This document shows, one piece after another, positions 20,797 through 28,240 of a stretch of 30,333 bases of DNA (its first letter is position 1; each line of letters starts with the position of its first letter). Location: positions 1 through 30,333 of the IMG/VR virus record IMGVR_UViG_3300032092_001512, one strand, 5' to 3'. The translations under genes were made by a program, and so were the position numbers. Source of the stretch: a virus. A model generated the notes under the pieces. The model had not been told where the DNA came from and made no database searches. It saw only the letters and a list, made by a program, of their open reading frames with translations.

Positions 20797-21087
20797 ATGT
20801 ACAAAATTGAAATTAACATTGCAGAGTGGGAATTTGGAGATGACTCAGTAACTATTAAGACAGATGATTTTGACAAGATCGCAATCATTCAAGAATTCAT
20901 CGAATTCCAACAATTGCACGGCTGGTGCGTTGACTATGACGTTACTGATGAGTACGAATACAACCAATGCGATGAAGAAGTCAGCGAAGACGAAGACGAA
21001 ACCGATGAAGACGAAGAATCCGAAGAATACGAAATCGGAGAGACCGTAGAAGACGAAGATGGTATTGTGTGGGAACGTGTGGCATAA
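20797..21087 (+). CDS. Extremely acidic protein (DNA-mimic candidate), lone plus-strand gene
   Basis: Of 96 residues, 37 are Asp or Glu and only four are Lys or Arg. Residues 1-50 look folded (MYKIEINIAEWEFGDDSVTI and EFIEFQQLHGWCVDYDV), while 58-90 is almost continuous acid (for example EEVSEDEDETDEDEESEEYE). No membrane span. AGGGA precedes the ATG. Surrounding genes all point the other way, and the gene has its own promoter and terminator. Charge and size recall DNA mimics that block restriction or other DNA-binding proteins (Ocr, Arn, Gam types), but there is no sequence match I can claim; a packaging or nucleoid role is also possible. Confidence 0.82.
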   Translation: MYKIEINIAEWEFGDDSVTIKTDDFDKIAIIQEFIEFQQLHGWCVDYDVTDEYEYNQCDEEVSEDEDETDEDEESEEYEIGETVEDEDGIVWERVA

Positions 21088-21107
21088 TTTTTATGCAGTT
21101 GTCTTTA

Positions 21108-21133
21108 GGGGGGTCTTCGGACTCCCCTTTTTT
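21108..21133 (+). terminator. UUCG-loop terminator of the acidic gene
   Basis: GGGGGGTC (21108-21115) and GACTCCCC (21120-21127) form an eight-pair stem with one G-U pair, closed by the very stable TTCG tetraloop and followed by six T (21128-21133). It ends plus-strand transcription; the T-run also contains the stop of the converging minus-strand gene. Confidence 0.9.
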
Positions 21134-21344
21134 ATTCAATGTCGTGATCTGCTTCAATGTCCCTAGCTAACTGCCGCCAATCAAGACTGCGGCGGTATAA
21201 CGTGTATATACGTTCTTCACTCAAAGGCTCAGATCGGCGGTTAAGTCTGTCATTTGCTTGCGCTAAAGCAAGCTGCGTTTCATACAATATGTTATGCAGT
21301 TCTTTGATCTCTGATCTTAGATAAGCAACAAGGTCATACGTCAT
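21132..21344 (-). CDS. Small helical phage protein, 70 aa
   Basis: MTYDLVAYLRSEIKELHNIL, followed by YETQLALAQANDRLNRRSEP, is a likely coiled coil; the C-terminal half has a helix with LYRRSLDWRQLARDIEADHD. The ATG at 21344 has AGGGG eight bases upstream and overlaps the metallophosphoesterase stop by 11 bases. A longer frame from 21419 is rejected because it lies inside the previous gene. No function known. Confidence 0.72.
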   Translation of the reverse strand: MTYDLVAYLRSEIKELHNILYETQLALAQANDRLNRRSEPLSEERIYTLYRRSLDWRQLARDIEADHDIE

Positions 21345-22299
21345 AAACCGTACCCCTAAATTCAATTTGATTCTCAGACCATTTATGCACCAGCTCGGGC
21401 CACAGCAGCTTGCCCTCATGAAACGTCAGTACCGCAAACCCTGACCGCCAGTTGGTTGGCGAATCCTCAAGGTAGTTCATAAACTGAGGGCCGCCAGGCT
21501 CTGCCAATGTGCCTGTATCCACGCCAAATCTGTTACCGTTATAGTCGGCAAAGGGCGTTACTTTTAGGCTGTGCAAATGACCTGTGACAATTGTCACTCC
21601 AGCATTTACAGTATTGTTGTGTGTAGCGTGTACACCACCTTTCCAACGATGTTTAACAGCAACATTCTCTGTAGGCCAACATGACCAACATGGCTCCCAC
21701 GCTGGAAAATGATCTTTTAGCGTAAAACCTTTAACAAACTCATATTGCGGTGCGTTGGCAGCTAAACGCGTTTCAAACCGTGCATCGTGATTTCCTAACG
21801 TGAATACTAGCTTTACATTGCTTCTTGCTTTTTTAGCTGTATCTTCAATTTCACCTAAAGCAATTTCGCAAGCCTTTAGCTCTTGGATTACTGATGGCGT
21901 TGAATCCCATCCAATGCGAGGATAGCGAGAAATACTAGCGCCATCAAATATATCTCCATTGGCAATAACGGCCTTTGGCTGAAACTCTTTAATTGCCCAA
22001 AGAAGACCCTTATACGCTGTCGTATGTATGCCTGGCCAAAAGTGAGCATCGCTAAAAACCAAAACAACGCCATTTTCAATCCCCAATTCTTTGCGAGCTG
22101 AATTATTGGGTTTTGCAACCATCTTAACTACGTTTGATTTTTGATGCAAAGTGATGCCATATCTAGCTTCTAAATTGCTTTTGCGTCTGAGAATATTACG
22201 CAAGTCCATGCCAACGGCTTTTGCCATTGCAGCACCTGATTCATACGTATTCCAAAGCTCGACAAACTCTTGATCGCTGTAAACAGGTTTTCCTGACAT
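21334..22299 (-). CDS. Calcineurin-like metallophosphoesterase with N-terminal HTH
   Basis: The 321-residue enzyme has all five metal motifs: FSDAHFWPG (Asp84, His86), NGDIFDG (Asp116), LGNHDAR (Asn170, His171), a later GGVHATHNNT histidine and TGHLHSL. The first 60 residues (YSDQEFVELWNTYESGAAMA, followed by KAVGMDLRNILRRKSNLEAR) look like a helix-turn-helix that picks out a nucleic acid or partner. Phage members hydrolyse phosphodiesters or nucleotides; the substrate here is open. GGAG lies five bases before the ATG. It sits between lysis genes and the moron, an uncommon place for such an enzyme. Confidence 0.87.
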   Translation of the reverse strand: MSGKPVYSDQEFVELWNTYESGAAMAKAVGMDLRNILRRKSNLEARYGITLHQKSNVVKMVAKPNNSARKELGIENGVVLVFSDAHFWPGIHTTAYKGLLWAIKEFQPKAVIANGDIFDGASISRYPRIGWDSTPSVIQELKACEIALGEIEDTAKKARSNVKLVFTLGNHDARFETRLAANAPQYEFVKGFTLKDHFPAWEPCWSCWPTENVAVKHRWKGGVHATHNNTVNAGVTIVTGHLHSLKVTPFADYNGNRFGVDTGTLAEPGGPQFMNYLEDSPTNWRSGFAVLTFHEGKLLWPELVHKWSENQIEFRGTVYDV

Positions 22300-22377
22300 G
22301 ACAACTCCAATAAAGTTGCCTAAAATTAAACTATATCAATGACAACAGCATGAATCTTAATGTAATTTGTTTGCAGT

Positions 22378-22593
22378 TTAATAAATAACGTTGTATTTAT
22401 CTTGTTTTTTCTCTAGCTTAATTTCCATATCTATGCAAATTGCTTCAACTGTATTGCCCTGCTTGGTAATTTCAATTTTTTGTTGAGCTATTTCTTGTTC
22501 GCACTTTTGCTTGTCTAGGGTGTAAATCTCGGATTGAAAAAACTTACATTCCATCGCTATACAGATATAAAGCAATGGAATATAGATGGTCAT
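22378..22593 (-). CDS. Small membrane-anchored coiled-coil protein, 71 aa
   Basis: MTIYIPLLYICIAMECKFFQ is a short N-terminal hydrophobic anchor, followed by a Glu/Lys/Gln-rich helix (CEQEIAQQKIEITKQG, then DMEIKLEKKQDKYNVIY). It overlaps the end of the Rz-like gene by ATGA, so it is co-translated with the spanins and may modulate lysis; no family is recognised. The cysteines at 11, 16, 31 and 53 are unusual for such a small protein. Confidence 0.65.
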   Translation of the reverse strand: MTIYIPLLYICIAMECKFFQSEIYTLDKQKCEQEIAQQKIEITKQGNTVEAICIDMEIKLEKKQDKYNVIY

Positions 22594-23063
22594 TTCATGT
22601 CCCTCATTTCGTTGTATTGGTCAATACAGGCGTTAAGGCTGCGGATGGCTTGGTCGCCTCGGCTGGTGAGATCGATAAGAGATTCAGCAATTCTTGGGTC
22701 AAGCTCGGCTCTTGTTTCTGTATCTCCAACGGCAGGGGTGGCATCTGTGGGGGCTTGTAGGGGGCAGTCGGGGGCTTGGATAGGAACGAACAGCCGTAGC
22801 TTGCTAGACACAATATCATTGCGTAACTTAGCCTCTTTAACCTTTGCAACATCATTGGCCTTTCTTAGTGTTTGTCCATACGTCTGAGCCACTTGCGCCA
22901 TTACTTGCTCAGTTTCCCTAGCCTTGGCGTTTAATGCGGCTATTTCAATCTGCTGACGGTCATGCTCATTATCTTGACCTTTTGTGTACGATACCGCACC
23001 AACGCCCAAAAAAGCACAAATAAGGGCAAGTAATACCCAAGGATTAAATAGGCTTAACATCAT
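22590..23063 (-). CDS. Rz: Rz-like inner-membrane spanin
   Basis: The 157-residue protein starts with a single hydrophobic anchor (LFNPWVLLALICAFLGVGAV, 5-24), then a periplasmic coiled coil rich in Ala, Glu, Gln and Lys (about 30-80), the typical i-spanin design. It joins with the lipoprotein Rz1, whose gene lies wholly inside it in another frame, to fuse inner and outer membranes at the end of lysis. The C-terminal part (CPLQAPTDATP...AIRSLNACIDQYNEMRDMK) resembles DUF2514-type spanins. It overlaps the upstream two-span gene by 20 bases. Confidence 0.82.
   Translation of the reverse strand: MMLSLFNPWVLLALICAFLGVGAVSYTKGQDNEHDRQQIEIAALNAKARETEQVMAQVAQTYGQTLRKANDVAKVKEAKLRNDIVSSKLRLFVPIQAPDCPLQAPTDATPAVGDTETRAELDPRIAESLIDLTSRGDQAIRSLNACIDQYNEMRDMK
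22604..22855 (-). CDS. Rz1: Rz1-like outer-membrane spanin lipoprotein, nested in Rz
   Basis: This 83-residue frame lies entirely within the Rz-like gene, shifted by one, as in lambda. It has a lipoprotein-like start (RLKRLSYAMILCLASYGC, with candidate lipid Cys22; the lipobox is imperfect at -2/-3) and then the proline-rich stretch SKPPTAPYKPPQMPPLPLE that marks Rz1 proteins. It would be anchored in the outer membrane and pair with Rz. The long tail (about 40 residues after the proline region) makes it larger than lambda Rz1. Confidence 0.78.
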   Translation of the reverse strand: MMLQRLKRLSYAMILCLASYGCSFLSKPPTAPYKPPQMPPLPLEIQKQEPSLTQELLNLLSISPAEATKPSAALTPVLTNTTK

Positions 23064-23313
23064 CTGCTTTCATCATGGCTTCAGTTTTGTCCTTGCTGGA
23101 CTTACTCGACCCATAGAAAAACGAAATAATGGTGGCGACTGCTGTACCCAACAAGAAGCCCAAAATTATGTTAGCAAAGTCTCTGCCGCCCTCGGGCAAC
23201 AAAATAAAGGTTACGGCAAAAAAGTAAAGAACAGAAGTTAATGCCCAAAACCACGCATAGTAGTAAATAAAATGCTTGGCTGTTTTGTCATTTGGATCTA
23301 TCGGTGCTTGCAT
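23044..23313 (-). CDS. Two-span membrane protein, candidate holin
   Basis: Two hydrophobic helices (about 15-38, YYYAWFWALTSVLYFFAVTF onward, and 48-68, ANIILGFLLGTAVATIISFF) are followed by YGSSKSSKDKTEAMMKADDV, a charged cytoplasmic tail. The GFLLGTxxATIxxFFYGSSKxSKDKT phrase recurs in phage membrane proteins near lysis genes. Two spans and a polar tail fit a class II holin that releases the M15 endolysin. It lies directly before the spanins. Other membrane genes upstream (24001-24195 and 23288-23596) are rival candidates. Confidence 0.65.
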   Translation of the reverse strand: MQAPIDPNDKTAKHFIYYYAWFWALTSVLYFFAVTFILLPEGGRDFANIILGFLLGTAVATIISFFYGSSKSSKDKTEAMMKADDVKPI

Positions 23314-23596
23314 CTTTTTCTACCTCCGCTTTGTTAATTAACCTTTGCACTATTTCTTGCTGACGTTTGGTTTCTTGCTTTGCCTCAAGAATGTCTAAAT
23401 ACATCATCCCAAGAATTGGCAACAACAACCCAAACACCACCACCATACTCAAGAAAGCAATTAAGAAACCCACTTGAGAATCCTCATTTGTCGAATTGCT
23501 TGAAACAGGAGGTGGAGGTATAGGGTAACTATCATTACCGCCCCGATTATTAGCGCCCTGTCTTGAAGCTGGTTTAGCATTTTTCGCCGTTGCCAT
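23288..23596 (-). CDS. Single-span membrane protein, 102 aa
   Basis: A polar, proline-containing N-terminus (PIPPPPVSSNS near 26-36) precedes one hydrophobic helix (VGFLIAFLSMVVVFGLLLPI, 42-61) and a charged helical tail (AKQETKRQQEIVQRLINKAE). With the ATG at 23596 (AGGG seven bases upstream) it overlaps the gene before it by 136 bases. A GTG at 23473, with AGGA seven bases upstream, would give a 61-residue protein that starts right at the membrane helix and overlaps only 13 bases. I cannot decide between these. It belongs to the lysis-region membrane gene group. Confidence 0.6.
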   Translation of the reverse strand: MATAKNAKPASRQGANNRGGNDSYPIPPPPVSSNSTNEDSQVGFLIAFLSMVVVFGLLLPILGMMYLDILEAKQETKRQQEIVQRLINKAEVEKDASTDRSK

Positions 23597-24000
23597 TGTG
23601 CGACCCTATCCTTTGCTTCTTGCTCTAATCGTTCCTTTTCCTGTTCAGCTTGCAATCTTTCAAACTCATCCTGAAACCTTGTCCAAACCGCACCCAACGC
23701 AGGGTCAACGCCGTAGATCAATAATTCCCTCAATTCGACTGCTTGGCGTTCTAACTCCATCTCTTGAAAGATGTTGTCAAGAGCTTGGGCTTTTAGTGAC
23801 TTACCCTTTGGCGGGTTTTTCTTTTGTTCCGCAGCGGCGGTTTTGACTTGCTCATGTGCATCGAAAAATTTACCGATGTAACTAGAAATCTCCATTGTGA
23901 TGTTGGTGACATCCTTGGAGGTAGCTTTGCAATCCTTGTAAAACGATACGGCCTGCTTGATAGCGGCAATAGCGGCAAGGGCTGCGGTGAACGGATCAAT
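23461..24000 (-). CDS. Phage membrane-associated protein starting at an ATT codon
   Basis: Reading from an ATT at 24000, the product is IDPFTAALAAIAAIKQAVSF, then YKDCKATSKDVTNITMEISS, YIGKFFDAHEQVKTAAAEQK, a charged helix and a C-terminal membrane segment (ALIIGAVMIVTLYLHLLF). The N-terminal (M)DPxxAALAAIxAIK phrase is, from memory, the normal beginning of this phage family, so the usual ATG seems replaced by ATT. The codon before it is the TAA of the previous gene in this frame, so no earlier start exists; GGGG lies six bases upstream. The first ATG (23895) would lose 35 plausible residues. Function unknown, possibly virion internal or lysis-linked. Confidence 0.72.
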   Translation of the reverse strand: MDPFTAALAAIAAIKQAVSFYKDCKATSKDVTNITMEISSYIGKFFDAHEQVKTAAAEQKKNPPKGKSLKAQALDNIFQEMELERQAVELRELLIYGVDPALGAVWTRFQDEFERLQAEQEKERLEQEAKDRVAQWQRRKMLNQLQDRALIIGAVMIVTLYLHLLFQAIRQMRILKWVS

Positions 24001-24195
24001 TTACAGCCCCAATAACTTTTTGACAAAGTCTGCCGCCACGCCTGGGCCAAACAAAACGCACATCATTACAGCGTAAAGCAAGTATTCAATTTTGGTCATG
24101 CGCTTATCGCCGTCTTTCAACGCTAATTGAATAGCATCGTACCTTTGGGCGCATATTGCTTCATGCACAGCAAAGTCTTTTTCTAAGTCACTCAT
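24001..24195 (-). CDS. Small membrane protein (holin-like candidate), 64 aa
   Basis: MSDLEKDFAVHEAICAQRYD and AIQLALKDGDKRMTKIE form an amphipathic helical half; LLYAVMMCVLFGPGVAADFV is one membrane helix near the C-terminus, ending KKLLGL. The layout (soluble helix, one C-terminal span, basic end) is like XhlA-type haemolysin/holin partners. It overlaps the upstream gene by ATGA and ends immediately before the ATT-start gene. Holin function is possible but not shown. Confidence 0.7.
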   Translation of the reverse strand: MSDLEKDFAVHEAICAQRYDAIQLALKDGDKRMTKIEYLLYAVMMCVLFGPGVAADFVKKLLGL

Positions 24196-24452
24196 TTAGC
24201 TTCCAATATTGTTTGGGCGGCAATTTGAGCCTGATAAGCGGCAATGACTTCAGCCGTCCATGCCACGTTGCAAATTGCTACAACATTAGCAGGAACACCT
24301 GTGAGGTCTTGTGCTGGTGTCAGGCTTGTGCGATGGTAGGTCTTGCTCAGTTCGTTACCGTCTTCCATGATGCGAGTTGCCTCACGATAAAGAACAATGC
24401 CGTTTTCAGTCACGGTGATTTGGTCTATTGCTACTTCTTTAGTTAATGCCAT
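24192..24452 (-). CDS. Conserved fibre-adjacent phage protein, 86 aa
   Basis: MALTKEVAIDQITVTENGIV leads to LYREATRIMEDGNELSKTYH, RTSLTPAQDLTGVPANVVAI and a terminal helix. This short family is common right behind tail-fibre genes of environmental phages; a fibre-assembly or minor virion role has been suggested by location only. It follows the fibre gene by 44 bases with no terminator between, so it is in the same operon. Confidence 0.75.
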   Translation of the reverse strand: MALTKEVAIDQITVTENGIVLYREATRIMEDGNELSKTYHRTSLTPAQDLTGVPANVVAICNVAWTAEVIAAYQAQIAAQTILEAK

Positions 24453-24496
24453 TTTGTTTCTCCTATTAAAAATCCGACTAGACTAATCTGTTCTAG

Positions 24497-25603
24497 CTAA
24501 ACTTGATAAACTACATTCATAGCCAAATTTGCACCATTACCAAAAGTAAATGGACTTACATTTGAGTAAGATGTAATTTGCACAGTTGTACTTGACGATG
24601 GAATAAGACCTTTTAGCATTGACCCATTAACATTTGTTTCCATCCCATAACCACCGATTTGCGTTGAATTTGTGGATGTAAAAGGTAAAGTAAAATCACA
24701 AGAGCCACTAGCAGTACCGACTGTTGTTAATAGTATATTAACTGTGGCTTCTACAATATTACCAATTTTTGTATACTTAGCACCCGAAAAACTAGAAGTT
24801 GTAATTGTTCCTCCACCCGAACTAATTGTTGGTGTCCAAGTACCCTCCTCATAATCATCTAGCGTGTTTGCGTCAGATGATGCTGATGCAGTTGCGGGGA
24901 AAGTAATGCCTGCGCCTGAAGTCGATGGGGTGGCGCTACCAACGCTGATAGTCCCAATTGTTTGCAAGTTGCCGCTTGCATTGATACGCATAGCCTCCGC
25001 ACCGCCTTCAGCAAAAGCAATGGTGTCAGCGGCAGGGAAGAAGATGCCTGTGTTTGTGTCGCCTGTAGTGGTGATGGCAGGATCAGAGACAGTTCCAGCA
25101 GCAACAGTTATTGATGTCGCAGATGCCGCACCCAAAATAGGCGTTACCAATGTCGGGCTAGTCGCTAATACATTGTTGCCTGTGCCTGTGTTAGTGACGC
25201 TTACAAGTGCTTTGGACGCATCTGTTGCCACCGCACTTGAAGCAGTCAAGCTAGAGTAAATGGGCGCGGCGCTAAATGTTGCAACGCCAGTAACCGCGAG
25301 AGTACCCGCTACATTGGCGTTTGTACCCACATAAAGCGCTTTAGCTATACCCACACCGCCAGCCGTAATGATTGACCCTGTGGAGGTGCTAGAGGAGTCT
25401 GTTGTTAGGCTTGAGTTAATACCCGCCGCAAACGGTATGCGAGCCGTTGTCGTGGTCTGACCGTCCTTTGTGATAGCCGTAGACAATCCTGTTGCCAAGT
25501 CCGCTGTGAGGGCGTTAAAGGCGGTCGAGGAGATGACCGTGCCGGCGACTACAGGTTGCCCCGAGGTGTTTATTTGGAATGTACCTGAACCGTTGTAACT
25601 CAT
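24497..25603 (-). CDS. Tail fibre / receptor-binding protein
   Basis: The 368-residue protein is Ser/Thr/Ala/Gly-rich with short beta-strand repeats. The N-terminal MSYNGSGTFQINTSGQPVVA and the AFNALTADLATGLSTAITKD block are typical for attaching phage fibres. The middle has triple-beta-helix-like repeats (ALYVGTNANVAGTLAVTGVA and TSPTLVTPILGAASATSITV). The C-terminal part starts DDYEEGTWTPTISSGGG and ends in a beta domain commonly found at fibre tips that meet the host receptor. No depolymerase motif. It is followed by two small conserved genes and the lysis set. Confidence 0.85.
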   Translation of the reverse strand: MSYNGSGTFQINTSGQPVVAGTVISSTAFNALTADLATGLSTAITKDGQTTTTARIPFAAGINSSLTTDSSSTSTGSIITAGGVGIAKALYVGTNANVAGTLAVTGVATFSAAPIYSSLTASSAVATDASKALVSVTNTGTGNNVLATSPTLVTPILGAASATSITVAAGTVSDPAITTTGDTNTGIFFPAADTIAFAEGGAEAMRINASGNLQTIGTISVGSATPSTSGAGITFPATASASSDANTLDDYEEGTWTPTISSGGGTITTSSFSGAKYTKIGNIVEATVNILLTTVGTASGSCDFTLPFTSTNSTQIGGYGMETNVNGSMLKGLIPSSSTTVQITSYSNVSPFTFGNGANLAMNVVYQV

Positions 25604-27357
25604 TTTTTACCTTTCAAAGCATCCACTAAAGCATTGTATTTTGTGGCTTCTTCCACTTGTTTTGTGATTTCTCGATTTTTGACAAGATCAGACGCAGATT
25701 TTGCCAATGGGAATTTTAAAGCCGCTAGTTTTTCTAATCCTCTGAGCACTACGCTACCAGTATTGGAATAGTTAACCGAACCCTCGGGCTTAACCAAGGC
25801 ATCTTGAATAGTGTCTCTCACATCTACCAATGTCTGACGACCTTGCTTGCCAAACATATAGGTCAGTTTTTCTTCTTTGTCTAACGTGTCTATTGCATTT
25901 TTTAGCTTGGCAAATGATAACTGACCACTTGCATTTTTGGTGAGCTGATCTTTTAAATATTGAACTGTTTGACCTTGCAATTCTGCATATGCTTGTTGAC
26001 CTTCAGGCCCACCTTTTTTAAGCAATTTGGTAACTGTCCGCATTTCCTCTAAGCTGCCATCTAAAACAACATGAGAAAAGACATCATCTAACGCCACAGC
26101 GCGGTCTGCGAAGCCGCCTTTAGTGCCAAGCAATTTAGCCACACGGTAAGTGTTCTCAAACTCTCTACCAAGTTCAGCTCGTTGCGCTCTAGCGGCGCGG
26201 TACAAATCACCACCAGCGCCATCAGTCATTTCGTTAATTACGCCTTTGACTTGCTTCATAAACAAACCTGATGGCTTGCCAGGCTCGCCTAGTTGACCCG
26301 CAGATTTATATAGATTTTCAAGATCATCAATTGTTACTTGACCATTTTTTGCTTTTTTAAGTTGTTCTAATTTTGCGCCAATGGTATTGATTGCAGAAAC
26401 AGAAATAGCTTCGGGCGCATTAGTTTCTAACCATTGCTCCAAGGGCGCGGTGCTAACCACTTGTTTGGTTTCGCCAGCATTTCTAGCTTTCTCATAAGCC
26501 TGATTAACTTTAAGCTCTTTGGCATCAAACTCTTTAACCAAAGCCTTGTCAACCAATGAACCAATTTTGCGATATGCCGTTGGGTCGGCATACTCTGCAC
26601 CAGTTTGGTCAGCCAACTGTTGAAAGCGCTTTAAAATCTTTTCTTTTTGGAATTGTTTAAATTCAGTTAAACCTTTTGCCAATTCGGGATTTTCTTTTGG
26701 TAGGTCAGACTCGCGCTTTAACTGTCCAAAATCTTGTAACTGCTCGCCCTTGGTCAAAGGAATATCTTGCCTTAAAGCTCGCTCTTGGCGCATTAAAGCT
26801 GGATTTGTTGATGCCGCACCCATGCCCACCATTTGCGGCTCATTTGAGCTTAAAGCCTGCGCTAATCGTTGTTGTGTGCTAATTGCCGCAGGAGTAACAA
26901 TTGCTTTGGTTTGACTTACAGCGGCAGGCGTTAAAACTGATAATTTGTTGCCCAATGCCCCATAGGTTGGCGGTAAAGCACTTAAAGCCTTGCCCAATTG
27001 ATTAACAATATCAGGGCCTGTTTCTGTGCGTGGTTGGTAAAACTGTTGGCTAGTTACTTGGGCGGCTTTTTGCCCCATCTCTTTACCTTGTGGCGTTCCA
27101 TAACCGCCATACGCCTCGCCAAACATTTGAGCAATAGGCGTAGCCACCATGCGCCCAACTTGACCAGCCATAATTGCAGGGGTTTCAACTAACCCCATAA
27201 CGCGGTCTTGCATGGATGGCGGGGTGTAGGGTTGAACAACTACATTTTCACCGCCAGGAATTTGCATATACGCAGGTTTTTTAGCCGCAAAAGGATCAAA
27301 ATCAACTGCTTTAGGTTGATTAGCAAATGGGTCAAAATCAACAGGTGTGCCAGCCAT
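25600..27357 (-). CDS. Large internal/ejection-type virion protein, 585 aa
   Basis: The N-terminus carries two VDFDPFA repeats (MAGTPVDFDPFANQPKAVDF), a phrase typical of phage and prophage virion proteins. A hydrophobic, glycine-rich segment (about 60-115) and a long helical body with coiled coils and charged repeats follow, in the manner of P22-like DNA-ejection proteins. ATG at 27357 has AGGA five bases upstream; a start at 27423 lies inside the previous gene. It is the third of four consecutive large helical genes before the fibre and overlaps the fibre start by ATGA. Confidence 0.75.
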   Translation of the reverse strand: MAGTPVDFDPFANQPKAVDFDPFAAKKPAYMQIPGGENVVVQPYTPPSMQDRVMGLVETPAIMAGQVGRMVATPIAQMFGEAYGGYGTPQGKEMGQKAAQVTSQQFYQPRTETGPDIVNQLGKALSALPPTYGALGNKLSVLTPAAVSQTKAIVTPAAISTQQRLAQALSSNEPQMVGMGAASTNPALMRQERALRQDIPLTKGEQLQDFGQLKRESDLPKENPELAKGLTEFKQFQKEKILKRFQQLADQTGAEYADPTAYRKIGSLVDKALVKEFDAKELKVNQAYEKARNAGETKQVVSTAPLEQWLETNAPEAISVSAINTIGAKLEQLKKAKNGQVTIDDLENLYKSAGQLGEPGKPSGLFMKQVKGVINEMTDGAGGDLYRAARAQRAELGREFENTYRVAKLLGTKGGFADRAVALDDVFSHVVLDGSLEEMRTVTKLLKKGGPEGQQAYAELQGQTVQYLKDQLTKNASGQLSFAKLKNAIDTLDKEEKLTYMFGKQGRQTLVDVRDTIQDALVKPEGSVNYSNTGSVVLRGLEKLAALKFPLAKSASDLVKNREITKQVEEATKYNALVDALKGKK

Positions 27358-27367
27358 TTCAATCCTT

Positions 27368-28240
27368 TTAATATTGTAAGTATTTGCCAGGTCTAGCAGG
27401 ATCAGGCGCATACCATTTGCCATCAGGTGCTTGTTTGGCGGTAGGAGGTGCGCCTACTGGTGGTGCGTTTGCTGGTGGTGCGCCTAAGTTAGGTATGTTA
27501 TTTCCTGATTGGATGTTCATTGCTTTGATTGCAAGCTCTCTTGCATCTCTTTTTTGTTTAATTACAGCAGGAGCGTCTCCTAATTGCGGAAAATATTTTT
27601 TTTCTTCAGTTGCAAATTCTGCTGGTGAAATAGCAGCACCCGATTCTTTTCTTAAGTTTGCAGTTACAAAATTTCTTCTAGCTTGATCAACTTGTTGCTG
27701 TTCCGCGCTTGGGCCACCTAAAAAAGTTGGCAATACATTCATTGCCGCCGCAGTTTTATCTTCTAATTTTTCTCCAATTAGTGGAGTTATTCCAAGAGTT
27801 CCTGACACAATAGATCGAAAAATTCCTGTATCTGTAACGCCTTTATCTTCCAATTCATTAATTATTTTGTTTGAATCTAGCATTCGCATACCAAAAGCGG
27901 TGGCATTGCTTTGTGTTTCTGTCAAAGATTTTTTATTAGCGTTGCGTTGTTCTTCTTCTAATTTTCGCGTTGCAGCTCGTTCTTCTTGTGCTTTTTGAAT
28001 TTTTGCCGCAGCTATACGATTAGCTTCTGACAATTTAAATTCATTAAGCCCTTTAGGCGATAGACCTGGCGGCGGCTTACTTGGTACAAACTCAGCATCA
28101 ATTGCTTGCGCCGCTGGTGGGACAACAGGCGCAGGTTGGGCAACAGGCGTAAGTGGCTTGTAAACAGGCTTAACTGGCTTTTTAGCAGGTTCAGGCGCTG
28201 GCTCGGGTGTTCCATAAAGATCGTCAAATAATCCCATCAT
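27368..28240 (-). CDS. Virion protein, probable ejection component, 290 aa
   Basis: After a proline-rich N-terminus (PEPAPEPAKKPVKPVYKPLT) a helical central domain runs to ARRNFVTANLRKESGAAISP, followed by AEFATEEKKYFPQLGD, a well-marked phrase (RxFVxAxLRKESGAAIS...YFP..GD) that recurs in podovirus-like internal virion proteins. The C-terminus (about 245-290) is Pro/Ala-rich and ends PDGKWYAPDPARPGKYLQY. It overlaps the previous gene by ATGA and lies ten bases before the next. Its exact position in the particle is not known. Confidence 0.75.
   Translation of the reverse strand: MMGLFDDLYGTPEPAPEPAKKPVKPVYKPLTPVAQPAPVVPPAAQAIDAEFVPSKPPPGLSPKGLNEFKLSEANRIAAAKIQKAQEERAATRKLEEEQRNANKKSLTETQSNATAFGMRMLDSNKIINELEDKGVTDTGIFRSIVSGTLGITPLIGEKLEDKTAAAMNVLPTFLGGPSAEQQQVDQARRNFVTANLRKESGAAISPAEFATEEKKYFPQLGDAPAVIKQKRDARELAIKAMNIQSGNNIPNLGAPPANAPPVGAPPTAKQAPDGKWYAPDPARPGKYLQY

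Noticed and set aside
22534-22887. 117-codon plus-strand frame opposite Rz/Rz1.
   Set aside because: Antisense to two nested real frames; no start signal and no domain.
23793-24050. 85-codon minus-strand frame across the junction at 24000.
   Set aside because: Out of frame with both neighbours, no family pattern; the ATT-start frame explains this DNA better.
24864-25259. 131-codon plus-strand frame opposite the fibre gene.
   Set aside because: Low-complexity Val/Ala/Pro product mirrors the Thr/Ser/Gly fibre codons; no start signals.
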